Source: an uncultured Butyricicoccus sp. (lineage in GTDB: Bacteria; Bacillota; Clostridia; Oscillospirales; Butyricicoccaceae). From it: a DNA stretch of 64,000 nucleotides. The translations under genes and the position numbers were made by a program. The notes beneath the pieces are model-generated. The model was given only the letters and a program-made list of their open reading frames with translations. It searched no databases and was not told the DNA's origin. Each line of letters begins with the position of its first letter. The first letter of the stretch is position 1. Location: assembly GCA_959018045.1 (NCBI GenBank), contig CAUEJN010000001.1, positions 1-64,000 on the forward strand, read 5' to 3'. Below, one piece after another: positions 57,061 to 64,000 of this stretch.

Positions 57061-59403
57061 ATGGACAAGCATGTGTTTACGAGGAGAGGGTTCACGCTTG
57101 CGGCACGGGCGGGCAATCTGGCGCAGCGGGTGCAGAACGACGACCATGCGCGCGTGATCGTTGGAGGCCTGCGGCAGTTTGTGCTGGCGTTTGTGCTCTC
57201 GCGCGGTACGATGTTCGGCGGCTATGCACCGTTCGGATTAGCGGTCGCAGCGGCGGCAGCGGGTGCAGGCGGCGGCTACGGTGCAGTGCTGGGGCTTTTG
57301 CTGGGCAGCTTCCTGCTGTGCGGCGGACTGTACGGACTGACCGCGGCGGCAGGCGGTGTGCTTGCCGTGGTGTGTGCGCATGTGTTCGACCGAGAGACCC
57401 GCCAGAAGGTATGGTTCATGCCGGCGTGCGCGATGGCATGCATGGCAGCGACCGGGTTTGTACTCATTCCAGAGTTCACGCTGGCGCCAATCGCACGGTT
57501 TGTATGCGTGACACTGGTAACCGGTGCGCTGACCGCCTGTTACGGCTTCGCGCTCGGGCCAGCCCGTCCCATGCGGATGATGCGGCCAGCCGGGTTTCTG
57601 GCGCTGTCCGCGTCGGCGCTGGTCAGTCTTTCCGACCTGACCATATTGGGGACGATCGCCCCGGCACGCATCCTGCTGTATGCGCTGGTGCTTGCGGCGG
57701 CCTACTTGGGCGGCAGCGCGAGCGGTACGGTAGCTGGCGTGGCAGCGGGCGCGCTGCTCGATGCCTACACTGGGCAGGGCGCGTTCTTCACCTGTACATA
57801 CGGATTGTCAGCGCTCATTTCGGGCGCGTTCCAGGGCGCAGGGCGGGTGGGCTTTGCGGTCGCGGCACTGATCGCAGGCGTGGGTGCAGCCCTGGTCGGC
57901 GCAGAAAACCCGGTTTTCGTGTTCGCACTCTATGAGGGCGTGTTTGCCGTGCTCATTTACGCCGCCGTGCCGGGCGGTGTGTGGCAGTACGCAAAGGACT
58001 GCCTAAACCCGGTGCGGCGAGACACGGCCGAGAGCATAGGACGCATCCGGCGGACAGCGGGACGGTACGCAAATGAAGCGTCTGCGGCCTTTGGCGAGCT
58101 GTACGAGGCGCTGCAAAGCGGCCTTGAGCACGGCAGAGCCGAGAGCAGCGACGAAGTGCGGGCGGTCTTTGACCGTGCGACCGACGCGGTCTGCGCGCAT
58201 TGCGAGGCGTGCGGCGCGTGCTGGCAGAAGGAGTCTGTCCAGACCATGAACGCGTTCAGCACGCTGGCTGCACCCATGCTCAAACGAGGACGGGCCGAGG
58301 CGAACGACTTTCCGCAGGGCTTTCAGGGTCGGTGCGTCCACCTGCCCGAGCTGGTGCAGGCCATCAACCGCGGCCTTGCCGCCCTGCACGAGCGCCGCGC
58401 CTACCGCCGGCGTGCGCTGGACAATCGTGCGCTCATCGCCCAGCAGTACGCCGGTCTGACCGAGATCTTGCGGCAGGTGGGCGGCAGTTTGTCTGCCGAT
58501 CAGGCATCCCTGCCCGCCCGCGAGCGGCAGGTTCGCTCGTATGCCCAGGCGTTCGGCAAGATCGATAAGGTAGCCGTGTTCCGGGACGTGTCCGGACGGC
58601 TCAGGGTCGAGCTTGCAGGCGAGGGTGCCGAGCGCATCCTGCAAGACCGGAAAGGGTTTGCGGTCGGCCTGTCGGCCCTCTTGGGCTGCGGCTTGAGCGA
58701 ACCCGAAGCGCTGACCGATGACCTTGGAAGTCGGGTGGTGCTGCGTGAGCAGGCGCCCTACCGGGTCATTGCAGGCATCAGTCAAAAACAGAAGGAGGGA
58801 GAGCAGGTATCAGGAGACACCGTACATACATTTGTCACCGAGGACGGACGGGCGTGTATGCTGCTGGCTGACGGGATGGGTACAGGGCGTGAGGCGGCCG
58901 GGGACAGCGGACTTTTGCTGTCCATGATGGAGCGATTTTTAAAGGCAGGCATTACGGTGGACGACGCGCTGCGCACGGTTGCGCCGGCGTTTCGGATGCG
59001 GGTCGAGGGCATGCGCGGGGTGACGCTGGACGCGCTGACGGTCGACCTGTATTCGGGCAAGGCGAGCTGTCTCAAGTGCGGCGCGGCGCCCAGTTATCTC
59101 AGGACAGGAGGAGGGATTACCACCCTTGCAGGAGAGAGTTTACCCATCGGGCTGATGGAGTCGCCCGAGGAGGCGGCACCCATACCCTTACGGATGCTGC
59201 ACGGCGATCTGTTTATCCTGCTGTCGGACGGGGTTTCCGACGGCACGGATGACGGATGGGTGAAAAAGATCGTGGAGGAGCGCGCAGGGGACAGCCCCAA
59301 GGAGCTGGCTGCCAGACTGGTGGCGGCAGCCGAGAAGCGCGGCGCATCGGACGATCTGACCGCCCTTGTGGTGCGGCTGGAGCGCCGGAAACCGGCGGTA
59401 TAA
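57061..59403 (+). CDS. spoIIE: Stage II sporulation protein E
   Basis: A 780-residue membrane phosphatase that activates sigma-F in the forespore by dephosphorylating SpoIIAA. The N-terminal third is a bundle of about ten hydrophobic helices (from VIVGGLRQFVLAFVLSRGTM to YEGVFAVLIYAAVPGGV). The middle regulatory region contains a CxxCxxC-type stretch (HCEACGACWQKE). The C-terminal PP2C domain has LLADGMGTGREAAGDSGLLL and LFILLSDGVSDGTDDGWVKK with the metal-binding aspartates. The ATG at 57061 follows AAAGGAGGG. tRNA-Met and tRNA-Glu genes lie upstream, as in Bacillus subtilis. It shows the organism is a spore former. Confidence 0.92.
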   Translation: MDKHVFTRRGFTLAARAGNLAQRVQNDDHARVIVGGLRQFVLAFVLSRGTMFGGYAPFGLAVAAAAAGAGGGYGAVLGLLLGSFLLCGGLYGLTAAAGGVLAVVCAHVFDRETRQKVWFMPACAMACMAATGFVLIPEFTLAPIARFVCVTLVTGALTACYGFALGPARPMRMMRPAGFLALSASALVSLSDLTILGTIAPARILLYALVLAAAYLGGSASGTVAGVAAGALLDAYTGQGAFFTCTYGLSALISGAFQGAGRVGFAVAALIAGVGAALVGAENPVFVFALYEGVFAVLIYAAVPGGVWQYAKDCLNPVRRDTAESIGRIRRTAGRYANEASAAFGELYEALQSGLEHGRAESSDEVRAVFDRATDAVCAHCEACGACWQKESVQTMNAFSTLAAPMLKRGRAEANDFPQGFQGRCVHLPELVQAINRGLAALHERRAYRRRALDNRALIAQQYAGLTEILRQVGGSLSADQASLPARERQVRSYAQAFGKIDKVAVFRDVSGRLRVELAGEGAERILQDRKGFAVGLSALLGCGLSEPEALTDDLGSRVVLREQAPYRVIAGISQKQKEGEQVSGDTVHTFVTEDGRACMLLADGMGTGREAAGDSGLLLSMMERFLKAGITVDDALRTVAPAFRMRVEGMRGVTLDALTVDLYSGKASCLKCGAAPSYLRTGGGITTLAGESLPIGLMESPEEAAPIPLRMLHGDLFILLSDGVSDGTDDGWVKKIVEERAGDSPKELAARLVAAAEKRGASDDLTALVVRLERRKPAV

Positions 59404-59461
59404 GGCAAAACGAACTGGGGCATAATGGAAAGGAAGTGAAAAGCAAGGAGGAAAAAGAGCC

Positions 59462-59731
59462 ATGGTAAAAGGCGTATCCAAACGGGTCGTGGTGGTACGG
59501 CCGGACGACAGTCGGTTTTTCGAGCAGGCGTTCTTCATCGTACGGGAGGGACGGACGGCGAGCGGTGACGCGCTGAGGGAAGCATGCGCCCTCGCGGCGC
59601 GCTACCACGCCAAACACCCGGCAAGACCGCTGCCGCTGAGACGCTACACGGCACCGCAGATGGTACTGTCGGCACTGTTTGGAAGCGGACTGATGGGCGC
59701 CGCGTGGGCGGTATCATGTCTGGTTTTTTAA
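59462..59731 (+). CDS. Small conserved hypothetical protein
   Basis: An 89-residue protein: MVKGVSKRVVVVRPDDSRFF, then EQAFFIVREGRTASGDALRE and a C-terminal hydrophobic helix (APQMVLSALFGSGLMGAAWA). The basic N-terminus and single tail helix suggest a membrane-associated protein. ATG follows CAAGGAGGAA, 58 bp after spoIIE, so it may belong to the same transcript. Function unknown. Confidence 0.6.
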   Translation: MVKGVSKRVVVVRPDDSRFFEQAFFIVREGRTASGDALREACALAARYHAKHPARPLPLRRYTAPQMVLSALFGSGLMGAAWAVSCLVF

Positions 59732-59832
59732 GACATCGTGAATTCTTTTTGAACTTCTGCGGCATAGCCTTGTAAGCAGGGCGGGGCTTTGCTATAGTAG
59801 GAGGTAATCAAAAGAGAAAGCATGGTGTAGAC

Positions 59833-60342
59833 GTGGCCTTCGAGACTTTTCTGGAGTTTTTCGCCAAGTATGGCTATCTGTTTATTTTCGTCATCTGTTA
59901 TTGTGAATACCTGAATCTGCCGGGCTTTCCGGCGGGCATCATCATGCCGGGCATCGGGGTGCTGGCGGGGCAGAGCCAGCTCAACCTGATTTTCGCCCTC
60001 ATCCTGTCGATCTTCGCGGGAACGATGGCGAGTCTGACGCTGTACGGTGTCTGCCGGTTTGGCGGCGCGCCGCTGCTGCATAAGCTGTTCGGCGGGAACA
60101 AAAAATTTCAGCATTTTGTGGAACAATGCCATACACGGATTGAGAAGCACGGCGGCCGCGCGCTTTTCATCTGTCGATTGATCCCAGTGCTGCGCACAAT
60201 TGTGTCTATTCCCGCAGGACTGCTGAAGATACCGGTTGGCGAGTACACGGGCTGGACGGCAGCGGGTATCACGTGCTGGAATACCGTGTTTATTGTCTGC
60301 GGATACCTCGGCGGACATGTGATCGTCGGCTGGCTCGGCTAA
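59833..60342 (+). CDS. DedA family (VTT-domain) membrane protein
   Basis: A 169-residue protein of the DedA/SNARE-associated family: YLNLPGFPAGIIMPGIGVLA, GTMASLTLYGVCRFGGAPLL, EKHGGRALFICRLIPVLRTI and VSIPAGLLKIPVGEYTGWTA. The conserved F/C-x-R-x-(I/V)P and GxxxxP-x-G features are present. DedA proteins translocate undecaprenyl phosphate or phospholipids across the membrane. Start GTG at 59833; the ribosome site is weak. Slightly short for the family (about 200). Confidence 0.88.
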   Translation: MAFETFLEFFAKYGYLFIFVICYCEYLNLPGFPAGIIMPGIGVLAGQSQLNLIFALILSIFAGTMASLTLYGVCRFGGAPLLHKLFGGNKKFQHFVEQCHTRIEKHGGRALFICRLIPVLRTIVSIPAGLLKIPVGEYTGWTAAGITCWNTVFIVCGYLGGHVIVGWLG

Positions 60343-60343
60343 C

Positions 60344-60720
60344 CACCGCACGGGTTCCCGCCCGCAGGCGACAAGCGGGTCCGGGTCTGCGACCCGGCGC
60401 GATCCAGCCGCGCAGGCTGGCCGGACTCCGCAGAGTCCGGAATCCCCTTTTGATTCCGGCCAAAGCCGGAATCAACCAAAACAAAAATGAAAAGCGCGTC
60501 CGCAGACGCGCAATCTCTTGGAAAGACCGTCCGAAGGGACGGTCTTTCCCTTTTGTATGTTTTTGTTGAAACCCGGGTCGGACACCGGGTTTCAAGAGGG
60601 GAGTTTCGCGGCTTGCGAGCCGCGACTCAGGGCTCTGCCCTGAGAACCTGCAGCCTTTCGAGAAAGGCTGGCGAAAGCTTTATCACGCCTGCGGGCGGGA
60701 TTTCACCACCGCAGGTTACC
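60344..60720. repeat. Palindrome mosaic R10
   Basis: Gene-free block starting with CACCGCAC at the DedA stop. Words: CCCGCCCGCAGGCG, GGGTCTGCGACCC, CAGCCGCGCAGGCTG, GGACTCCGCAGAGTCC, a TTGATTCCGGC/GCCGGAATCAA palindrome, GCGCGTCCGCAGACGCGC, GGAAAGACCGTCC-GAAG-GGACGGTCTTTCC (60520-60549), the 30-bp GAAACCCGG palindrome (60566-60595), CGCGGCTTGCGAGCCGCG, CTCAGGGCTCTGCCCTGAG, CAGCCTTTC/GAAAGGCTG and GCCTGCGGGCGGG. It ends at CACCACCGCAGG (about 60704-60715). Confidence 0.85.
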
Positions 60721-60804
60721 TCCTGATTCTCGCCAAAAAACCCCACAAAATTGCCAAAAAACGTCGAAAATTCCGCTGTTTTTGAATTGTAGCCCGGAAA
60801 AAGT

Positions 60805-60833
60805 TTGCATTATGCGGTCTTGTGTGCTACAAT
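60805..60833 (+). promoter_or_regulatory. dusB operon promoter
   Basis: TTGCAT (60805-60810), a 17-bp spacer, TACAAT (60828-60833), 35 bp before the dusB start. Confidence 0.7.
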
Positions 60834-60868
60834 AAGACAGAATCAAAAAACGACAAGGAGGCCGAACT

Positions 60869-61843
60869 GTGTTCTGTATCGGCAACGTAAATCTACCGAA
60901 TCGCTTGATCTTAGCCCCGATGGCGGGCGTGACCGACCTGGCATTCCGCCAGATCTGCCGGGAACACGGCGCAGGATTGACCGTTACCGAGATGGTCAGT
61001 GCAAAGGCGATGGAGTTCGGCGACAAGAAGACCCCCAAGCTGCTCCGTCTCGCGCCCGGAGAACATCCGGCTTCCGCCCAGATTTTCGGTTCTGATCCCG
61101 ACTGCATGGCGCGCAGCGCACAGCGTGCACTTGAGATCTCGGGCTGCGAGATCGTTGATATTAACATGGGCTGCCCCGCGCCCAAGATCGTAAACAATGG
61201 CGACGGCTCGGCGCTCATGAAGTCCCCTGACCTTGCCGCGCGCATTGTCGAGGCGGTCAAGAAGGCCGTGCCCGTGCCGGTCACCGTCAAGTTCCGCATG
61301 GGCTGGGACGCGAACAGCGTAAACTGCGTGGAGTTTGCCCGCATGTGCGAGCAGGCCGGCGCGGACATGATCGCCGTGCACGGACGCACCCGCAGCCAGC
61401 AGTACAGCGGACAGGCCAACTGGGACATCATCCGCGCGGTCAAGCAGGTCGTGTCTATTCCGGTCACGGCAAACGGCGACGTTTTTACCCCGGAGGACGT
61501 GCCGCGCATCCTGGCGCACACGGGCGCGGACTTCGTGATGATCGGACGCGGCAGTCTGGGCGACCCGTGGATTTTCGAGCGCGCAAACGCACTTTTGCAG
61601 ACCGGCGAGCTGCCGCCGCTGCCGCCCTTCGCCGCGCGCATCGACACCGCCGTCCGTCAAATCGAGCTTGCGGTAGAGGATAAGGGCGAACACATCGCGC
61701 TGCTCGAGGCCAGAAAGCACGTCAACTGGTACTTAAAGGGCGTGTCCCACGTGCGTGACTTCAAAAAACGCATCTCGGCGCTGGAGAAGCTGTGCGAACT
61801 GCACGCGCTGGCCGAGGAAATGAAGGCGCAGATTGCCGACTGA
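60869..61843 (+). CDS. dusB: tRNA-dihydrouridine synthase
   Basis: A 324-residue FMN enzyme reducing uridines in tRNA. Signatures: LILAPMAGVTDLAFRQICRE, DINMGCPAPKIVNNGDGSAL with the catalytic Cys in NMGCPAP, MIAVHGRTRSQQYSGQANWD and FVMIGRGSLGDPWIF. The GTG at 60869 follows AAGGAGG. The sigma factor gene starts 35 bp downstream without a terminator, so the three genes to 63522 may be one operon. DusB-type is the usual assignment for a single Firmicutes Dus of this length. Confidence 0.93.
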   Translation: MFCIGNVNLPNRLILAPMAGVTDLAFRQICREHGAGLTVTEMVSAKAMEFGDKKTPKLLRLAPGEHPASAQIFGSDPDCMARSAQRALEISGCEIVDINMGCPAPKIVNNGDGSALMKSPDLAARIVEAVKKAVPVPVTVKFRMGWDANSVNCVEFARMCEQAGADMIAVHGRTRSQQYSGQANWDIIRAVKQVVSIPVTANGDVFTPEDVPRILAHTGADFVMIGRGSLGDPWIFERANALLQTGELPPLPPFAARIDTAVRQIELAVEDKGEHIALLEARKHVNWYLKGVSHVRDFKKRISALEKLCELHALAEEMKAQIAD

Positions 61844-61877
61844 TGGGAAAGAGAGAGAAAGAGAAAGGAGGCGTTCG

Positions 61878-62495
61878 ATGACCGGAGAGAAAGTGCTGAT
61901 TGCCCGGGCAAAGAAGGGCGAGATCGCCGCTTTTGAGTCACTCATGACCGCCTACGAGAACCGCATCTATTCGCTGGCTCTGCGCTCGACCGGCTCGGAG
62001 CAGGATGCAGCGGATATCACGCAGGAAGTGTTCCTGCGCGCCTGGAAGAACCTGGACTCCTTCCGCGGTGACAGCAGCCTGTCCACCTGGCTGTACCGCG
62101 TCACATCCAACCTGTGCGTAGATTTCGCACGAAAGAAGGCAGCCGAGGGCATGCCGACCTCGATCGACGACGAGGAAAGCCCGGCAGCCGACTTTGTTGA
62201 CCCCTCCCGCATGGGGCAGCCCGAAGCTGCTGCTGAAAACAGCGAGCTGCGCGAGGAATTGCACTTTGCCCTCGCTCAGCTGTCCGAGGAGCACCGGCGG
62301 GTGATCCTGCTGCGCGACGTGGCAGGCATGACCTACACCGACGTTGCACGCACGCTGGGACTGGAAGAGGGCACGGTCAAATCCCGTTTGGCGCGTGCGC
62401 GCGCAGGTTTGCGCAAAATCTTGCTCGAACGAGGGAACATTTCGCTCTCCGCCTCGTCTAAACAAGCAGAAGGGAGGCGGGCAGACCATGAATGA
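61878..62495 (+). CDS. ECF sigma factor (SigW-like)
   Basis: A 205-residue extracytoplasmic-function sigma factor. Region 2 (ITQEVFLRAWKNLDSFRGDS, STWLYRVTSNLCVDFARKKA) and region 4 (EEHRRVILLRDVAGMTYTDV, ARTLGLEEGTVKSRLARARA) are complete. ATG at 61878 follows AAAGGAGG. Its last 8 nt overlap the anti-sigma gene, the classic arrangement for a sigma/anti-sigma pair controlling an envelope-stress regulon. Target promoters are not identifiable here. Confidence 0.93.
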   Translation: MTGEKVLIARAKKGEIAAFESLMTAYENRIYSLALRSTGSEQDAADITQEVFLRAWKNLDSFRGDSSLSTWLYRVTSNLCVDFARKKAAEGMPTSIDDEESPAADFVDPSRMGQPEAAAENSELREELHFALAQLSEEHRRVILLRDVAGMTYTDVARTLGLEEGTVKSRLARARAGLRKILLERGNISLSASSKQAEGRRADHE

Positions 62496-63522
62496 AAAAA
62501 AATGTGCACGGTACGAAGAACTTTGTTCGGCTGCGGTTGACCATGCGCTGACCGAGCAGGAACAAAAAGAATTGGACGCACATCTGGCCGAGTGCCCGGC
62601 CTGCCGGGCGTATCTGGAAGAGCTGCGCGTGATGCGCGAGCTGTGGAAGGAACTAGAAACCCCGATGCCGCCCGCGCTGCATGAGAAGATCATGGGCGAG
62701 ATCGAGGCCGAAGTCCAGAAGACCATCATACAAACCCCGCAAAAACATCGCCTCCGCCCACCAGTCTTTACCATGCTGGCAGCGGCAGCCGCATGTGTCC
62801 TGCTCGCCGCGACCGGCAGCCTGACCGGATTGTTCGGTCACGTCGGTACGACACCGCTTCAGGCCGCGACTTCGGACGCATCCACACAGACCGACCCGGG
62901 TGTCTCGATCGCCGAAGCCGTGCCGCGCAGCACGATCCAGGCCAATGACCCGTCGGCCGATTCTGCACAGGACTTGCAGTCCGAAACCGAGGAACAGACG
63001 ACCGAGTCCAACAACACCGACGAGAACACGAACGAGAGCACACAGTCGACCGAGGATGACGCACCCGCCGCGCCGCGCAGCGTGCAGAGCGCACCCAAGT
63101 CGTCGAATGAGGATAGCACCGGCGCGGACAGCAGCCCGTCGGACAACACATCGTCCGAGTCCGATGAGAACGCGGGCATCGCTGCCGCGTCCATCATGCC
63201 GTTTTCTGCCGCATCGGGCAATCGCTCGGCTGCCGCAGAAGGCAATTCCATTCCGCAGGAAGTAAACAGCATGTCGTTTGCGCGTTGCTACACGGTATCG
63301 CGTACCGATAAGAGCCCGGACAACGTACCGGTCATCGAGGACATGTCGCTCATCATTGCGGAGGACAATACCGCGTATTACTGCGTGGAAAACAACGAGT
63401 CCAAGATTGAGAAGGTCTTGCAGGGACTGGAGAAGAATGGATACACCACCGCACTCAACCAGTCGTCCGGCATCACCACCCAACGGGACGCCAAGCTCGT
63501 CCTGCTGCTCGTACAGCAATAA
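62488..63522 (+). CDS. Membrane anti-sigma factor with zinc-finger domain
   Basis: A 344-residue protein. The cytoplasmic N-terminus carries a ZAS-type zinc motif, His-x3-Cys-x2-Cys, in HLAECPACRAY after the helix LTEQEQKELDA. A single membrane helix (FTMLAAAAACVLLAATGSLT) is followed by a long, low-complexity Ser/Thr/Asp/Glu-rich extracellular stretch (about residues 140-255). A small folded C-terminal domain (DMSLIIAEDNTAYYCVENNE) could be the sensor. ATG at 62488 overlaps the sigma gene. It should hold the sigma factor inactive at the membrane until a stress signal leads to its removal. Confidence 0.88.
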   Translation: MNEKKCARYEELCSAAVDHALTEQEQKELDAHLAECPACRAYLEELRVMRELWKELETPMPPALHEKIMGEIEAEVQKTIIQTPQKHRLRPPVFTMLAAAAACVLLAATGSLTGLFGHVGTTPLQAATSDASTQTDPGVSIAEAVPRSTIQANDPSADSAQDLQSETEEQTTESNNTDENTNESTQSTEDDAPAAPRSVQSAPKSSNEDSTGADSSPSDNTSSESDENAGIAAASIMPFSAASGNRSAAAEGNSIPQEVNSMSFARCYTVSRTDKSPDNVPVIEDMSLIIAEDNTAYYCVENNESKIEKVLQGLEKNGYTTALNQSSGITTQRDAKLVLLLVQQ

Positions 63523-63609
63523 CACATCGCAGGACGGCCACTTTTGAGGTCGCCCTGTTTTGTTTTTTACAGACATCTATATGCAACCGACACGGAGGGT
63601 CACACCGAC

Positions 63610-64000
63610 ATGAAAGGACGTTATTGGAAGATCGCGGCGGTCTGCGCCGTGGTTGCCCTGAGCACGGCAGCCTTATGGCAGGGTCTGCAAACGACGCATT
63701 ATACCCTCGTTTCACCGAGCCTCAAAAACCCCGTGCGCTTTGCCGTGGTCACCGACCTGCACAGCACCTGGTACGGGGAAAATCAGTCCGAACTCATCGG
63801 CGCAATCGAGCGGGAACACCCGGACGCTGTGCTGCTGTCGGGCGATATCGTGGACGATAAGGAACCGCGCGACGCAGCCAAAGCCTTTTTGGAGACCATC
63901 GCACAGAAATACCCGACCTATTATGTCCTCGGAAATCACGAGTTCCGCACACCCGACCCGGAGGAAGTCAAGGACTGGACGAGAAATCTGGGCGTCACCG
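63610..64000 (+). CDS. Metallophosphoesterase (partial, runs off the window)
   Basis: The first 130 codons of a calcineurin-type metallophosphoesterase. After a membrane signal/anchor (IAAVCAVVALSTAALWQG) come the metal-binding motifs VVTDLHSTWYG, LLSGDIVDD and VLGNHEF. The pattern resembles YkuE-type membrane-linked phosphoesterases. The DxH motif is present as DLH. It starts at ATG 63610 with GGAGGGTC upstream. The C-terminal half is outside the window. Confidence 0.88.
   Translation, partial: MKGRYWKIAAVCAVVALSTAALWQGLQTTHYTLVSPSLKNPVRFAVVTDLHSTWYGENQSELIGAIEREHPDAVLLSGDIVDDKEPRDAAKAFLETIAQKYPTYYVLGNHEFRTPDPEEVKDWTRNLGVT

Overview
The window looks like chromosome of an endospore-forming, S-layer-bearing Gram-positive bacterium of the class Clostridia, probably Oscillospirales. 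The evidence is fairly high GC in most genes, AGGAGG-type ribosome sites, spoIIE, a SpoIID-like/peptidoglycan-binding operon, SLH-domain surface proteins, Clostridia-type families (YitT, DUF1934-argS, PadR-DUF1700-DUF4097) and two ParB parS sites. The parS pair (3193-3208 and 5345-5360) suggests the origin-proximal part of the chromosome. Genus and species cannot be fixed from the sequence alone.

Layout. 0.5-10.6 kb: a TetR regulator and a putP-type Na+/proline symporter; a reverse operon of peptidoglycan-binding proteins bracketed by the parS sites; ftsH; a small membrane zinc-ribbon protein; reverse asnB. 10.7-23.2 kb: a compact, apparently intact virion-structure module (Mor-like regulator, short TerS-like protein, TerL, P22-type portal, Prp-type protease, scaffold-like protein, N4-gp56 capsid protein, connector-like protein, propeller-like virion protein, fibre, coiled virion protein, small orphan ORF, XRE regulator). 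It has no visible integrase, lysis or replication gene. 23.2-40.6 kb: nadE, then a surface block of two giant S-layer paralogues sharing a 340-bp identical 5' end, a WG/SLH protein between them, and two copper-amine-oxidase-N-domain ('stalk') proteins. 40.8-46.6 kb: a cysteine-less ArsC/Spx-fold protein, an orphan resolvase-type HTH protein, an acidic membrane protein, a reverse envelope operon (PadR, DUF1700, DUF4097, PspC), then ddl-murI. 47.3-55.6 kb: DUF1934-argS, a carboxy-terminal processing protease, a degenerate methyltransferase-like protein, prmA-rsmE, a membrane protein and a Met-Glu-Val tRNA cluster. 55.9-64 kb: yitT (reverse), spoIIE, a small unknown, a DedA protein, dusB, an ECF sigma/anti-sigma pair and the start of a metallophosphoesterase gene.

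The most unusual structure is a family of ten long intergenic mosaics (about 250-660 bp) built by concatenating a small vocabulary of perfect or near-perfect palindromes in varying order and orientation. They are often bounded by GGTGCGGTGC or its complement. Some words exist in variants that differ by paired, compensatory changes in the stem. They separate most operons and even interrupt the phage-like module, but are absent from the surface block. The second candidate system is the integrase-less capsid module, in which a Prp-type protease gene lies just upstream of a capsid protein carrying a Prp-site-like N-terminus (YQLFA).

All assignments come from reading the sequence and translations; no database search was run.
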